Shown here piece after piece: positions 44,655 through 57,724 of a stretch of 64,000 bases of DNA. The stretch covers positions 827,501-891,500 of the forward strand of contig JAEMWC010000212.1 of NCBI GenBank assembly GCA_016490735.1, in the 5' to 3' direction. Under the pieces are notes generated by a model. It searched no databases, was not told the origin of the DNA, and was given only the letters and a program-made list of their open reading frames with translations. This DNA is from Pachyseris speciosa (lineage: Eukaryota > Cnidaria > Anthozoa > Scleractinia > Pachyseridae). The translations under genes were made by a program, and so were the position numbers. Numbering within the stretch: position 1 is the first letter of the stretch; each line of letters begins with the position of its first letter.

Positions 44655-44705
44655 TGCTTGTGGGGACTTGTAAGAGTTACAAGTGGGGACTTAAAAGATT
44701 TACAG
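44655..44705 (+). repeat. Disrupted patch in the array
   Basis: Regular units break into GCTTGTGGGGACTTGTAAGA-like fragments with lost arms before the array resumes. It is the only such patch in the middle of the array. Confidence 0.6.
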
Positions 44706-47700
44706 TGGGACTGTAAGAGTGCTTACAGTGCGGACTGTAAGAGTGCTTACAGTGCGGACTGTAAGAGTGCTTACAGTGTGGACTGTAAGAGTGCTTACAG
44801 TGCGGACTGTAAGAGTGCTTACAGTCAGGACTGTAAGAGTGCTTACAGTGGGACTGTAAGAGTGCTTACAGTGCGGACTGTAAGAGTGCTTACAGTGGGG
44901 ACTGTAAGAGTGCTTACAGTGCGGACTGTAAGAGTGCTTACAGTGCGGACTGTAAGAGTGCTTACAGTGCGGACTGTAAGAGTGCTTACAGTGCGGACTG
45001 TAAGAGTGCTTACAGTGGGGACTGTAAGAGTGCTTACAGTGCGGACTGTAAGAGTGCTTACAGTGCGGACTGTAAGAGTGCTTACAGTGCGGACTGTAAG
45101 AGTGCTTACAGTGCGGACTGTAAGAGTGCTTACAGTGGGACTGTAAGAGTGCTTACAGTCAGGACTGTAAGAGTGCTTACAGTGCGGACTGTAAGAGTGC
45201 TTACAGTCGGGACTGTAAGAGTGCTTACAGTGGGGACTGTAAGAGTGCTTACAGTGGGGACTGTAAGAGTGCTTAAAGTGCGGACTGTAAGAGTGCTTAC
45301 AGTGCGGACTGTAAGAGTGCTTACAGTGCGGACTGTAAGAGTGCTTACAGTGCGGACTGTAAGAGTGCTTACAGTGCGGACTGTAAGAGTGCTTACAGTC
45401 GGACTGTAAGAGTGCTTACAGTGGGGACTGTAAGAGTGCTTACAGTGCGGACTGTAAGAGTGCTACAGTGCGGACTGTAAGAGTGCTTACAGTGGGGACT
45501 GTAAGAGTGCTTACAGTGCGGACTGTAAGAGTGCTTACAGTGCGGACTGTAAGAGTGTTACAGTGCGGACTGTAAGAGTGCTTACAGTGCGGACTGTAAG
45601 AGTGCTTACAGTGGGGACTGTAAGAATGCTTACAGTCAGGACTGTAAGAGTGCTTACAGTGCGGACTGTAAGAGTGCTTACAGTGCGGACTGTAAGAGTG
45701 CTTACAGTGGGGACTGTAAGAGTGCTTACAGTGGGGACTGTAAGAGTGCTTACAGTGGGGACTGTAAGAGTGCTTACAGTGCGGACTGTAAGAGTGCTTA
45801 CAGTGCGGACTGTAAGAGTGCTTACAGTGCGGACTGTAAGAGTGCTTACAGTGCGGACTGTAAGAGTGCTTACAGTCAGGACTGTAAGAGTGCTTACAGT
45901 GGGGACTGTAAGAGTGCTTACAGTGCGGACTGTAAGAGTGCTTACAGTGCGGACTGTAAGAGTGCTTACAGTGCGGACTGTAAGAGTGCTTACAGTGCGG
46001 ACTGTAAGAGTGCTTACAGTGGGGACTGTAAGAAATGCTTACAGTGGGGACTGTAAGAGTGCTTACAGTGCGGACTGTAAGAGTGCTTACAGTGCAGGAC
46101 TGTAAGAGTGCTTACAGTGGGGACTGTAAGAGTGCTTACAGTGCGGACTGTAAGAGTGCTTACAGTGCGGACTGTAAGAGTGCTTACAGTGCGGACTGTA
46201 AGAGTGCTTACAGTGCGGACTGTAAGAGTGCTTACAGTGGGGACTGTAAGAGTGCTTACAGTGCAGGACTGTAAGAGTGCTTACAGTGCGGACTGTAAGA
46301 GTGCTTACAGTCAGGACTAAAGAGTGCTTACAGTGGGGACTGTAAGAGTGCTTACAGTGGGGACTGTAAGAGTGCTTACAGTGCGGACTGTAAGAGTGCT
46401 TACAGTGCAGACTGTAAGAGTGCTTACAGTGGGGACTGTAAGAGTGCTTACAGTGAGGACTGTAAGAGTGCTTACAGTGGGGACTGTAAGAGTGCTTACA
46501 GTGGGACTGTAAGAGTGCTTACAGTGGGACTGTAAGAGTGCTTACAGTGCGGACTGTAAGAGTGCTTACAGTGGGGACTGTTAGAGTGCTTACAGTAAGG
46601 ACTGTAAGAGTGCTTACAGTGGGGACTGTAAGAGTGCTTACAGTCAGGACTGTAAGAGTGCTTACAGTGCGGACTGTAAGAGTGCTTACAGTGGGGACTG
46701 TAAGAGTGCTTACAGTGCGGACTGTAAGAGTGCTACAGTGCGGACTGTAAGAGTGCTTACAGTCAGGACTGTAAGAGTGCTTACAGTGGGGACTGTAAGA
46801 GTGCTTACAGTGAGGACTGTAAGAGTGCTTACAGTGGGACTGTAAGAGTGCTTACAGTGCGGACTGTAAGAATGCTTACAGTGGGGACTGTAAGAGTGCT
46901 TACAGTGCGGACTGTAAGAGTGCTTACAGTGCGGACTGTAAGAGTGCTTACAGTGGGGACTGTAAGAGTGCTTACAGTGGGACTGTAAGAGTGCTTACAG
47001 TGCGGACTGTAAGAGTGCTTACAGTGGGGACTGTAAGAGTGCTTACAGTCAGGACTGTAAGAGTGCTTACAGTGGGACTGTAAGAGTGCTTACAGTGGGG
47101 ACTGTAAGAGTGCTTACAGTAGACTGTAAAGAGTGCTTACAGTCAGGACTGTAAGAGTGCTTACAGTGCGGACTGTAAGAGTGCTTACAGTGCGGACTGT
47201 AAGAGTGCTTACAGTGCGGACTGTAAGAGTGCTTACAGTCGGGACTGTAAGAGTGCTTACAGTGCGGACTGTAAGAGTGCTTACAGTGGGACTGTAAGAG
47301 TGCTTACAGTCAGGACTGTAAGAGTGCTTACAGTGCGGACTGTAAGAGTGCTTACAGTCAGGACTGTAAGAGTGCTTACAGTGGGGACTGTAAGAGTGCT
47401 TACAGTGGGACTGTAAGAGTGCTTACAGTGGGACTGTAAGAGTGCTTACAGTGCGGACTGTAAGAGTGCTTACAGTGCGGACTGTAAGAGTGCTTACAGT
47501 GCGGACTGTAAGAGTGCTTACAGTGCGGACTGTAAGAGTGCTTACAGTCAGGACTGTAAGAGTGCTTACAGTGAGGACTGTAAGAGTGCTTACAGTGCGG
47601 ACTGTAAGAGTGCTACAGTGCGGACTGTAAGAGTGCTTACAGTGCGGACTGTAAGACTGCTTACAGTGCGGACTGTAAGAGTGCTTACAGTGGACTGTAA

Positions 47701-50700
47701 GAGTGCTTACAGTGGGACTGTAAGAGTGCTTACAGTGCGGACTGTAGAGTGCTTACAGTCAGGACTGTAAGAGTGCTTACAGTGGGGACTGTAAGAGTGC
47801 TTACAGTGCGGACTGTAAGAGTGCTTACAGTGCGGACTGTAAGAGTGCTTACAGTGCGGACTGTAAGAGTGCTTACAGTGCGGACTGTAAGAGTGCTTAC
47901 AGTGGGGACTGTAAGAGTGCTTACAGTCAGGACTGTAAGAGTGCTTACAGTGCGGACTGTAAAAGTGCTTACAGTCAGGACTATAAGAGTGATTACAGTG
48001 GGGACTGTAAGAGTGATTACAGTGGGACTGTAAGAGTGCTTACAGTAAGGACTGTAAGAGTGCTTACAGTGCGGACTGTAAGAGTGCTTACAGTGGGACT
48101 GTAAGAGTGCTTACAGTGGGGACTGTAAGAGTGCTTACAGTGCGGACTGTAAGAGTGCTTACAGTGCGGACTGTAAGAGTGCTTACAGTGCGGACTGTAA
48201 GAGTGCTTACAGTGCGGACTGTAAGAGTGCTTACAGTGGGGACTGTAAGAGTGCTTACAGTGGGACTGTAAGAGTGCTTACAGTGCGGACTGTAAGAGTG
48301 CTTACAGTGGGACTGTAAGAGTGCTTACAGTGGACTGTAAGAGTGCTTACAGTGCGGACTGTAAGAGTGCTTACAGTGCGGACTGTAAGAGTGCTTACAG
48401 TGCGGACTGTAAGAGTGCTTACAGTGGGACTGTAAGAGTGCTTACAGTGCGGACTGTAAGAGTGCTTACAGTGGGGACTGTAAGAGTGCTTACAGTGCGG
48501 ACTGTAAGAGTGCTTACAGTGCGGACTGTAAGAGTGCTTACAGTGCGGACTGTAAGAGTGCTTACAGTGCGGACTGTAAGAGTGCTTACAGTGCAGGACT
48601 GTAAGAGTGCTTACAGTGGGGACTGTAAGAGTGCTTACAGTGCGGACTGTAAGAGTGCTTACAGTGCGGACTGTAAGAGTGCTTACAGTGCGGACTGTAA
48701 GAGTGCTTACAGTGCGGACTGTAAGAGTGCTTACAGTGGGACTGTAAAGTGCTTACAGTCAGGACTGTAAGAGTGCTTACAGTGCGGACTGTAAGAGTGC
48801 TTACAGTGCGGACTGTAAGAGTGCTTACAGTGGGGACTGTAAGAATGCTTACAGTCAGAACTGTAAGAGTGCTTACAGTGCGGACTGTAAGAGTGCTTAC
48901 AGTGCGGACTGTAAGAGTGCTTACAGTGGGGACTGTAAGAGTGCTTACAGTGCGGACTGTAAGAGTGCTTACAGTGCGGACTGTAAGAGTGCTTACAGTG
49001 CGGACTGTAAGAGTGCTTACAGTGCGGACTGTAAGAGTGCTTACAGTGCGGACTGTAAGAGTGCTTACAGTGCGGACTGTAAGAGTGCTTACAGTGCGGA
49101 CTGTAAGAGTGCTTACAGTGCGGACTGTAAGAGTGCTTACAGTGGGGACTGTAAGAGTGCTTACAGTCAGGACTGTAAGAGTGCTTACAGTGCGGACTGT
49201 AAGAGTGCTTACAGTCGGACTGTAAGAGTGCTTACAGTGGGGACTGTAAGAGTGCTTACAGTGGGGACTGTAAGAGTGCTTACAGTGGGGACTGTAAGAG
49301 TGCTTACAGTCAGGACTGTAAGAGTGCTTACAGTGGGGACTGTAAGAGTGCTTACAGTGCGGACTGTAAGAGTGCTTACAGTGCGGACTGTAAGAGTGCT
49401 TACAGTGCGGACTGTAAGAGTGCTTACAGTGCGGACTGTAAGAGTGCTTACAGTGCGGACTGTAAGAGTGCTTACAGTGCGGACTGTAAGAGTGCTTACA
49501 GTGCGGACTGTAAGAGTGCTTACAGTGCGGACTGTAAGAGTGCTTACAGTGCGGACTGTAAGAGTGCTTACAGTGGGGACTGTAAGAGTGCTTACAGTCA
49601 GGACTGTAAGAGTGCTTACAGTGCGGACTGTAAGAGTGATTACAGTCAGGACTATAAGAGTGCTTACAGTGGGGACTGTAAGAGTGCTTACAGTGGGGAC
49701 TGTAAGAGTGCTTAAGTGGGAACTGTAAGAGTGCTTACAGTGCAGACTGTAAGAGTGCTTACAGTGGGGACTGTAAGAGTGCTTACAGTGAGGACTGTAA
49801 GAGTGCTTACAGTGGGACTGTAAGAGTGCTTACAGTGGGACTGTAAGAGTGCTTACAGTGGGGACTGTAAGAGTGCTTACAGTGCGGACTGTAAGAGTGC
49901 TTACAGTGGGACTGTAAGAGTGCTTACAGTGGGACTGTAAGAGTGCTTACAGTAGGGACTGTAAGAGTGCTTACAGTCAGGACTGTAAGAGTGCTTACAG
50001 TGGGGACTGTAAGAGTGCTTACAGTGGGGACTGTAAGAGTGCTTACAGTAAGGACTGTAAGAGTGCTTACAGTGGGGACTGTAAGAGTGCTTACAGTCAG
50101 GACTGTAAGAGTGCTTACAGTGCGGACTGTAAGAGTGCTTACAGTGCGGACTGTAAGAGTGCTTACAGTGGGACTGTAAGAGTGCTTACAGTGCGGACTG
50201 TAAGAGTGCTTACAGTGCGGACTGTAAGAGTGCTTACAGTGCGGACTGTAAGAGTGCTTACAGTGCGGACTGTAAGAGTGCTTACAGTGGGGACTGTAAA
50301 AGTGCTTACAGTCAGGACTGTAAGAGTGCTTACAGTGCGGACTGTAAGAGTGCTTACAGTAAGGACTGTAAGAGTGCTTACAGTGGGGACTGTAAGAGTG
50401 CTTACAGTGCGGACTGTAAGAGTGCTTACAGTGTGGACTGTAAGAGTGCTTACAGTGGGGACTGTAAGAGTGCTTACAGTGCGGACTGTAAGAGTGCTTA
50501 CAGTGCGGACTGTAAGAGTGCTTACAGTGCGGACTGTAAGAGTGCTTACAGTGCGGACTGTAAGAGTGCTTACAGTCAGGACTGTAAGAGTGCTTACAGT
50601 GGGGACTGTAAGAGTGCTTACAGTGCGGACTGTAAGAGTGCTTACAGTGCGGACTGTAAGAGTGCTTACAGTGCGACTGTAAGAGTGCTTACAGTGCGGA

Positions 50701-53700
50701 CTGTAAGAGTGCTTACAGTGGGGACTGTAAAATGCTTACAGTCAGGACTGTAAGAGTGCTTACAGTGCGGACTGTAAGAGTGCTTACAGTGCGGACTGTA
50801 AGAGTGCTTAAAGTGGGGACTGTAAGAGTGCTTACAGTCAGGACTGTAAGAGTGCTTACAGTGCGGACTGTAAGAGTGCTTACAGGCAGGACTGTAAGAG
50901 TGCTTACAGTGGGGACTGTAAGAGTGCTTACAGTGCGGACTGTAAGAGTGCTTACAGTGCGGACTGTAAGAGTGCTTACAGTGCGGACTGTAAGAGTGCT
51001 TACAGTGCGGACTGTAAGAGTGCTTACAGTGCGGACTGTAAGAGTGCTTACAGTGCGGACTGTAAGAGTGCTTACAGTGCGGACTGTAAGAGTGCTTACA
51101 GTGCGGACTGTAAGAGTGCTTACAGTGCGGACTGTAAGAGTGCTTATAGTGGGACTGTAAGATGCTTACAGTCAGGACTGTAAGAGTGCTTACAGTGCGG
51201 ACTGTAAGAGTGCTTACAGTCAGGACTATAAGAGTGCTTACAGTGGGGACTGTAAGAGTGCTTACAGTGAGGACTGTAAGAGTGCTTACAGTGGGGACTG
51301 TAAGAGTGCTTACAGTGGGACTGTAAGAGTGCTTACAGTGCAGGACTGTAAGAGTGCTTACAGTGGGGACTGTAAGAGTGCTTACAGTGGGGACTGTAAG
51401 AGTGCTTACAGTAAGGACTGTAAGAGTGCTTACAGTGGGGACTGTAAGAGTGCTTACAGTCAGGACTGTAAGAGTGCTTACAGTGCGGACTGTAAGAGTG
51501 CTTAAAGTGCGGACTGTAAGAGTGCTTACAGTGGGACTGTAAGAGTGCTTACAGTGCGGACTGTAAGAGTGCTTACAGTGCGGACTGTAAGAGTGCTTAC
51601 AGTGCGGACTGTAAGAGTGCTTACAGTGCGGACTGTAAGAGTGCTTACAGTGGGGACTGTAAAAATGCTTACAGTCGGACTGTAAGAGTGCTTACAGTGC
51701 GGACTGTAAGAGTGCTTACAGTAAGGACTGTAAGAGTGCTTACAGTGGGGACTGTAAGAATGCTTACAGTGCGGACTGTAAGAGTGCTTACAGTGTGGAC
51801 TGTAAGAGTGCTTACAGTGGGGACTGTAAGAGTGCTTACAGTGCGGACTGTAAGAGTGCTTACAGTGCGGACTGTAAGAGTGCTTACAGTGCGGACTGTA
51901 AGAGTGCTTACAGTGCGGACTGTAAGAGTGCTTACAGTCAGGACTGTAAGAGTGCTTACAGTGGGGACTGTAAGAGTGCTTACAGTGCGGACTGTAAGAG
52001 TGCTTACAGTGCGGACTGTAAGAGTGCTTAAGTGCGTGCGGACTGTAAGAGTGCTTACAGTGCGGACTGTAAGAGTTCTTACAGTGGGGACTGTAAGAAT
52101 GCTTACAGTCAGGACTGTAAGAGTGCTTACAGTGCGGACTGTAAGAGTGATTACAGTGGGACTGTAAGAGTGCTTACAGTGGGGACTGTAAGAATGCTTA
52201 CAGTGCGGACTGTAAGAGTGCTTACAGTGCGGACTGTAAGAGTGCTTACAGGCAGGACTGTAAGAGTGCTTACAGTGGGACTGTAAGAGTGCTTACAGTG
52301 CGGACTGTAAGAGTGCTTACAGTGCGGACTGTAAGAGTGCTTACAGTGCGGACTGTAAGAGTGCTTACAGTGCGGACTGTAAGAGTGCTTACAGTGCGGA
52401 CTGTAAGAGTGCTTACAGTGCGGACTGTAAGAGTGCTTAAAGTGGGACTGTAAGAATGCTTACAGTCGGACTGTAAGAGTGCTTACAGTGCGGACTGTAA
52501 GAGTGCTTACAGTGGACTGTAAGAGTGCTTACAGTGGGACTGTAAGAGTGCTTACAGTGCGGACTGTAAGAGTGCTTACAGTGCGGACTATAAGAGTGCT
52601 TACAGTGCGGACTGTAAGAGTGCTTACAGTGCGGACTGTAAGAGTGCTTACAGTGCGGACTGTAAGAGTGCTTACAGTGCGGACTGTAAGAGTGCTTACA
52701 GTGCGGACTGTAAGAGTGCTTACAGTGCGGACTGTAAGAGTGCTTACAGTGCGGACTGTAAGAGTGCTTACAGTGGGGACTGTAAGAATGCTTACAGTCA
52801 GGACTGTAAGAGTGCTTACAGTGCGGACTGTAAGAGTGATTACAGTCAGGACTATAAGAGTGATTACAGTGGGGACTGTAAGAGTGATTACAGTGAGGAC
52901 TGTAAGAGTGCTTACAGTGGGGACTGTAAGAGTGCTTACAGTCAGGACTGTAAGAGTTCTTATAGTGGGGACTGTAAGAGTGCTTACAGTGCGGACTGTA
53001 AGAGTGCTTACAGTGCGGACTGTAAGAGTGCTTACAGTGGGGACTGTAAGAGTGCTTACAGTGCGGACTGTAAGAGTGCTTACAGTGGGGACTGTAAGAG
53101 TGCTTACAGTGCGGACTGTAAGAGTGCTTACAGTGGGGACTGTAAGAGTGCTTACAGTGGGGACTGTAAGAGTGCTTACAGTGGGGACTGTAAGAGTGCT
53201 TACAGTCAGGACTGTAAGAATGCTTACAGTAAGGACTGTAAGAGTGCTTACAGTGGGGACTGTAAGAGTGCTTACAGTGGGACTGTAAGAGTGCTTACAG
53301 TAAGGACTGTAAGAGTGTTTACAGTGGGGAGTGTAAGAGTGCTTACGGTGGGGACTGTAAGAGTGCTTACAGTAAGGACTGTAAGAGTGTTTACAGTGGG
53401 GAGTGTAAGAGTGCTTACAGTCAGGACTGTAAGAGTGCTTACAGTGGGGACTGTAAGAGTGATTACAGTCAGGACTATAAGAGTGATTACAGTGGGGAGT
53501 GTAAGAGTGCTGAAAGTGGGGACTGTAAGAGTGGTTACAGTAAGGACTGTAAGAGGGCTTACAGTCAGGACTGTAAGAGTGCTTACAGTGCGGACTGTAA
53601 GAGTGTTTAATGCGGACTGTAAGAGTGCTTACAGTGCGGACTGTAAGAGTGCTTACAGTCAGGACTGTAAGAGTGCTTACAGTGCGGACTGTAAGAGTGC

Positions 53701-56700
53701 TTACAGTGGGGACTGTAAGAGTGTGTACAGTGCGGGCTGTAAGAAAGCTTACAGTGGGGACTGTAAGAGTGCTTACAGTGGGGACTGTAAGAGTGTTTAC
53801 AGTGCGGACTGTAAGAGTGCTTACAGTGGGGACTGTAAGAATGCTTACAGTGGGGACTGTAAGAGTGTTTACAGTGCGGACTGTAAGAGTGCTTACAGTG
53901 GGGACTGTAAGAGTGCTTACAGTACGGACTGTAAGAGTGCTTACAGTGAGGACTGTAAGAGTGCTTATAGTCAGGACTGTAAGAGTGCTTACAGTGCGGA
54001 CTGTAAGAATGCTTACAGTGGGGACTGTAAGAGTGCTTACTGTGGGGACTGTAAGAGTGCTTACAGTGGGGACTGTAAGAGTGCTTACAGTGGGGACTGT
54101 AAGAGTGCTTACAGTGCGGACTGTAAGAGTGCTTACAGTGGGGACTGTAAGAGTGCTTACAGTGCGGACTGTAAGAATGCTTACAGTGGGGACTTTAAGA
54201 GTGCTTATAGTGCGGACTGTAAGAATGCTTACAGTGGGGACTGTAAGAGTGCTTACAGTGGGGACTGTAAGAGTGCTTACAGTAAGGACTGTAAGAGTGC
54301 TTACTGTGAGGACTGTAAGAGTCCTTACAGTGGGGACTGTAAGAGTGCTTACAGTGCGGACTGTAAGAGTGCTTACAGTGGGGACTGTAAGAGTGCTTAC
54401 AGTGGGGACTGTAAGAGTGCTTACAGTGGGGACTGTTAGAATACTTACAGTGCGGACTGGAAGAGTGTTTACAGTGCGGACTGTAAGAGTGCTTACAGTG
54501 TGGACTGTAAGAGTGCTTACAGTGGGGACTGTAAGAGTGCTTACAGTGGGGACTGTAAGAATGCTTACAGTGGGGACTGTAAGAATGCTTACAGTGCGGA
54601 CTGTAAGAGTGTTTACAGTGCGGACTGTAAGAGTGCTTACAGTGGGGACTGTAAGAGTGCTTACAGTGCGGACTGTAAGAGTGCTTACAGTCAGGACTGT
54701 AAGAGTGCTTACAGTGCGGACTGTAAAAGTGCTTACAGTGGGGACTGTAAGAGTGCTTACAGTCAGGACTGTAAGAATGCTTACAGTGGGGACTTTAAGA
54801 GTGCTTACAGTGGGGACTGTAAGAAAGCTTACAGTGAGCACTTTAAGAGTGCTTACAGTGCGAATTGTAAGAGTGCTTACAGTGGGGACTGTAAGAGTGC
54901 TTACAGTGCGGACTGTAAGAGTGTTTACAGTGCGGACTGTAAGAGTGTTTACAGTGCGGACTGTAAGAGTACTTACAGTGCGGACTGTAAGAGTGCTTAC
55001 AGTGCGGACTGTAAGAGTGCTTACAGTGGGGACTGTAAGAGTGTTTACAGTGCGGACTGTAAAAGTGTTTACAGTGCGGACTGTAAGAGTGCTTACAGTG
55101 GGGACTGTAAGAGTGCTTACAGTGCGGACTGTAAGAGTGCTTACAGTGAGGACTGTAAGAGTCTTTACAGTGTGGACTGTAAGAGTGTTTACAGTGCGGA
55201 CTGTAAGAGTGCTTAAAGTGGGGACTGTAAGAGTGCTTACAGTGGGGACATTAAGAGTGCTTACAGTGGGGTCTGTAAGAGTGTTTACAGTGCAGACTGT
55301 AAGAGTGTTTACAGTGGGGACTGTAAGAGTGCTTACAGTGGGGACTGTAAGAGTGCTTACAGTGGGGACTGTTAGAGTGCTTACAGTCAGGACTGTAAGA
55401 GTGCTTACAGTGGGGACTGCAAGAGTGCTTACAGTGCGGACTGTAAGAGTGCTTACAGTGGGGACTGTAAGAGTGCTTACAGTTAGGACTGTAAGAGTGC
55501 TTACAGTGGGGACTGTAAGAGTGCTTACAGTGGGGACTGTAAGAGTGCTTACAGTGCGGACTGTAAGAGTGCTTAGAGTGGGGACTGTAAGAGTGCTTAC
55601 AGTGGGGACTTTAAGAGTGCTTACAGTGCGGACTGGAAGAGTGCTGACAGTCAGGACTGTAAGAGTGCTTACAGTGGGGACTGTAAGCACGCTTACAGTG
55701 GGGACTGTAAGAGTGCTTACAGTGGGGACTGTAAGAGTGCTTACAGTGGGGACTGTAAGAGTGCTTACAGTCAGGACTGTAAGAGTGGTTACAGTGGGGA
55801 CTGTAAGAAAGCTTACAGTGGGGACTGTAAGAACGCTTACAGTGCGGACTGTAAGAGTGTTTACAGTGCGGACTGTAAGAGTGTTTACAGTGCGGACTGT
55901 AAGAGTGCTTACAGTGGGGACTGTAAGAGTGCTTACAGTGCGGACTGTAAGAGTGCTTACAGTGCGGACTGTAAGAGTGCTTACAGTCAGGACTGTAAGA
56001 GTGCTTAGAGTGGGAACTGTAAGAGTGCTTACAGTCAGGACTGTAAGGGTGCTTACAGTGGGGACTGTAAGAGTGCTTACAGTCAGGACTTTAAGAGTGC
56101 TTACAGTGCGGACTGTAAGAGTGCTTACAGTCAGGACTGTAAGAGTGCTTACAGTGGGGACTGTAAGAGTGCTTACAGTCAGGACTGTAAGAGTGCTTAC
56201 AGTGGGGACTGTAAGAAAGCTTACAGTGGGGACTGTAAGAACGCTTACAGTGCGGACTGTAAGAGTGTTTATAGTGCGGACTGTAAGAGTGCTTACAGCA
56301 GACTGTAAGAGTGCTTACAGTCAGGACTGTAAGAGTGCTTACAGTGGGAACTGTAAGAAAGCTTACAGTGGGGACTGTAAGAACGCTTACAGTGCGGACT
56401 GTAAGAGTGTTTACAGTGCGGACTGTAAGAGTGCTTACAGTGGGGACTGTAAGAGTGCTTACAGTGCGGACTGTAAGAGTGTTTACAATGCGGACTGTAA
56501 GAGTGCTTACAGCAGACTGTAAGAGTGCTTACAGTCAGGACTGTAAGAGTGCTTACAGTGGGAACTGTAAGAAAGCTTACAGTGGGGACTGTAAGAACGC
56601 TTACAGTGCGGACTGTAAGAGTGTTTACAGTGCGGACTGTAAGAGTGCTTACAGTGGGGACTGTAAGAGTGCTTACAGTGCGGACTGTAAGAGTGTTTAC

Positions 56701-57321
56701 AATGCGGACTGTAAGAGTGCTTACAGTGCGGACTGTAAGAGTGCTTACAGTTCGGACTGTAAGAGCGCTTACAGTGCGGACTGTAAGAGTGCTCACAGTG
56801 AGGACTGTAAGAGTGCTTACAGTCAGGACTGTAAGAGTGCTTACAGTCGGGACTTTAAGAGTGCTTACAGTGGGGACTGTTAGAAAGCTTACAGTGGGGA
56901 CTGTAAGAGTGCTGCTTACAGTCAGAACTGTAAGAGTGCTTACAGTGCGGACTGTAAGAGTGCTTACGGTGCGGACTGTAAGAGTGCTCACAGTCAGGAC
57001 TGTAAGAGTGCTTACAGTCAGGACTGTAAGAGTGCTTACAGTCAGGACTGTAAGAGTGCTTACAGTCAGGACTGTAAGAATGCTTACAGTGCGGACTTTT
57101 AGAGTGCTTGCAGTGCGGACTGTAAAAGTGCTTACAGTCAGGACTGTAAGCACTCTTACAGTCAGGACTTTGAGAGTGCTTACAGTGCGGACTGTAAGAG
57201 TGCTTACAGTGAGGACTTGTAGAGTGCTTAAAGTGCGGACTTTTAGAGTGCTTAGAGAGTGGACTGTAAGAGTGCTTATAGTGCAGACACTAAGATTGCT
57301 TACAGGGCGGACCGTAAGAGC

Positions 57322-57470
57322 GCTTACAGTAAGAATTGTAAGGGACCTTAGGGTGCCGGCTATAACTTCTTAGTGTGCCAACTGTAAGCATTCTTACAGT
57401 GTGACTTTTTTGCAATTTTAAGTGACACTTTTACATAGAGGAGTTTGCCCAGATGCTGATAATGATCCGA
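57322..57470 (+). repeat. Array edge sequence, copy 2
   Basis: After the last regular units come GGACCTTAGGGTGCCGGCTA, GCCAACTGTAAGCATTCTTA, a T-rich stretch, then GTGACACTTTTACATAGAGG and CAGATGCTGATAATGATC. The same order occurs at 57,725-57,886 and inverted at 20,896-21,080. Ten base pairs later the 24-bp array restarts for about 250 bp. Confidence 0.85.
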
Positions 57471-57479
57471 GATTGCTCA

Positions 57480-57724
57480 CAGTGTGGACTGTAAGAGTGC
57501 CTACAGTCAGGACTGTAATGGTGCTTATAGTCAGGAATGTAAGAGTGCTTATAGTGAGGACTGTAAGAGTACTTACAGTGAGGACTGTAAGATTGCTTAC
57601 AGTGAGGACTGTAAGAGTGCTTACAGTGAGGACTATAAGATTGCTTACAGTGCGGACTGTAAGAGTGCTTACATTATTGACACTAAGATTGCTTACAGTG
57701 CGGAATGTAAGAGCGCTTACAGTG
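57480..57724 (+). repeat. Short terminal 24-bp array
   Basis: About ten units in + orientation, many with GAGG spacers and ATTG loops, sit between edge copies 2 and 3. Confidence 0.85.
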
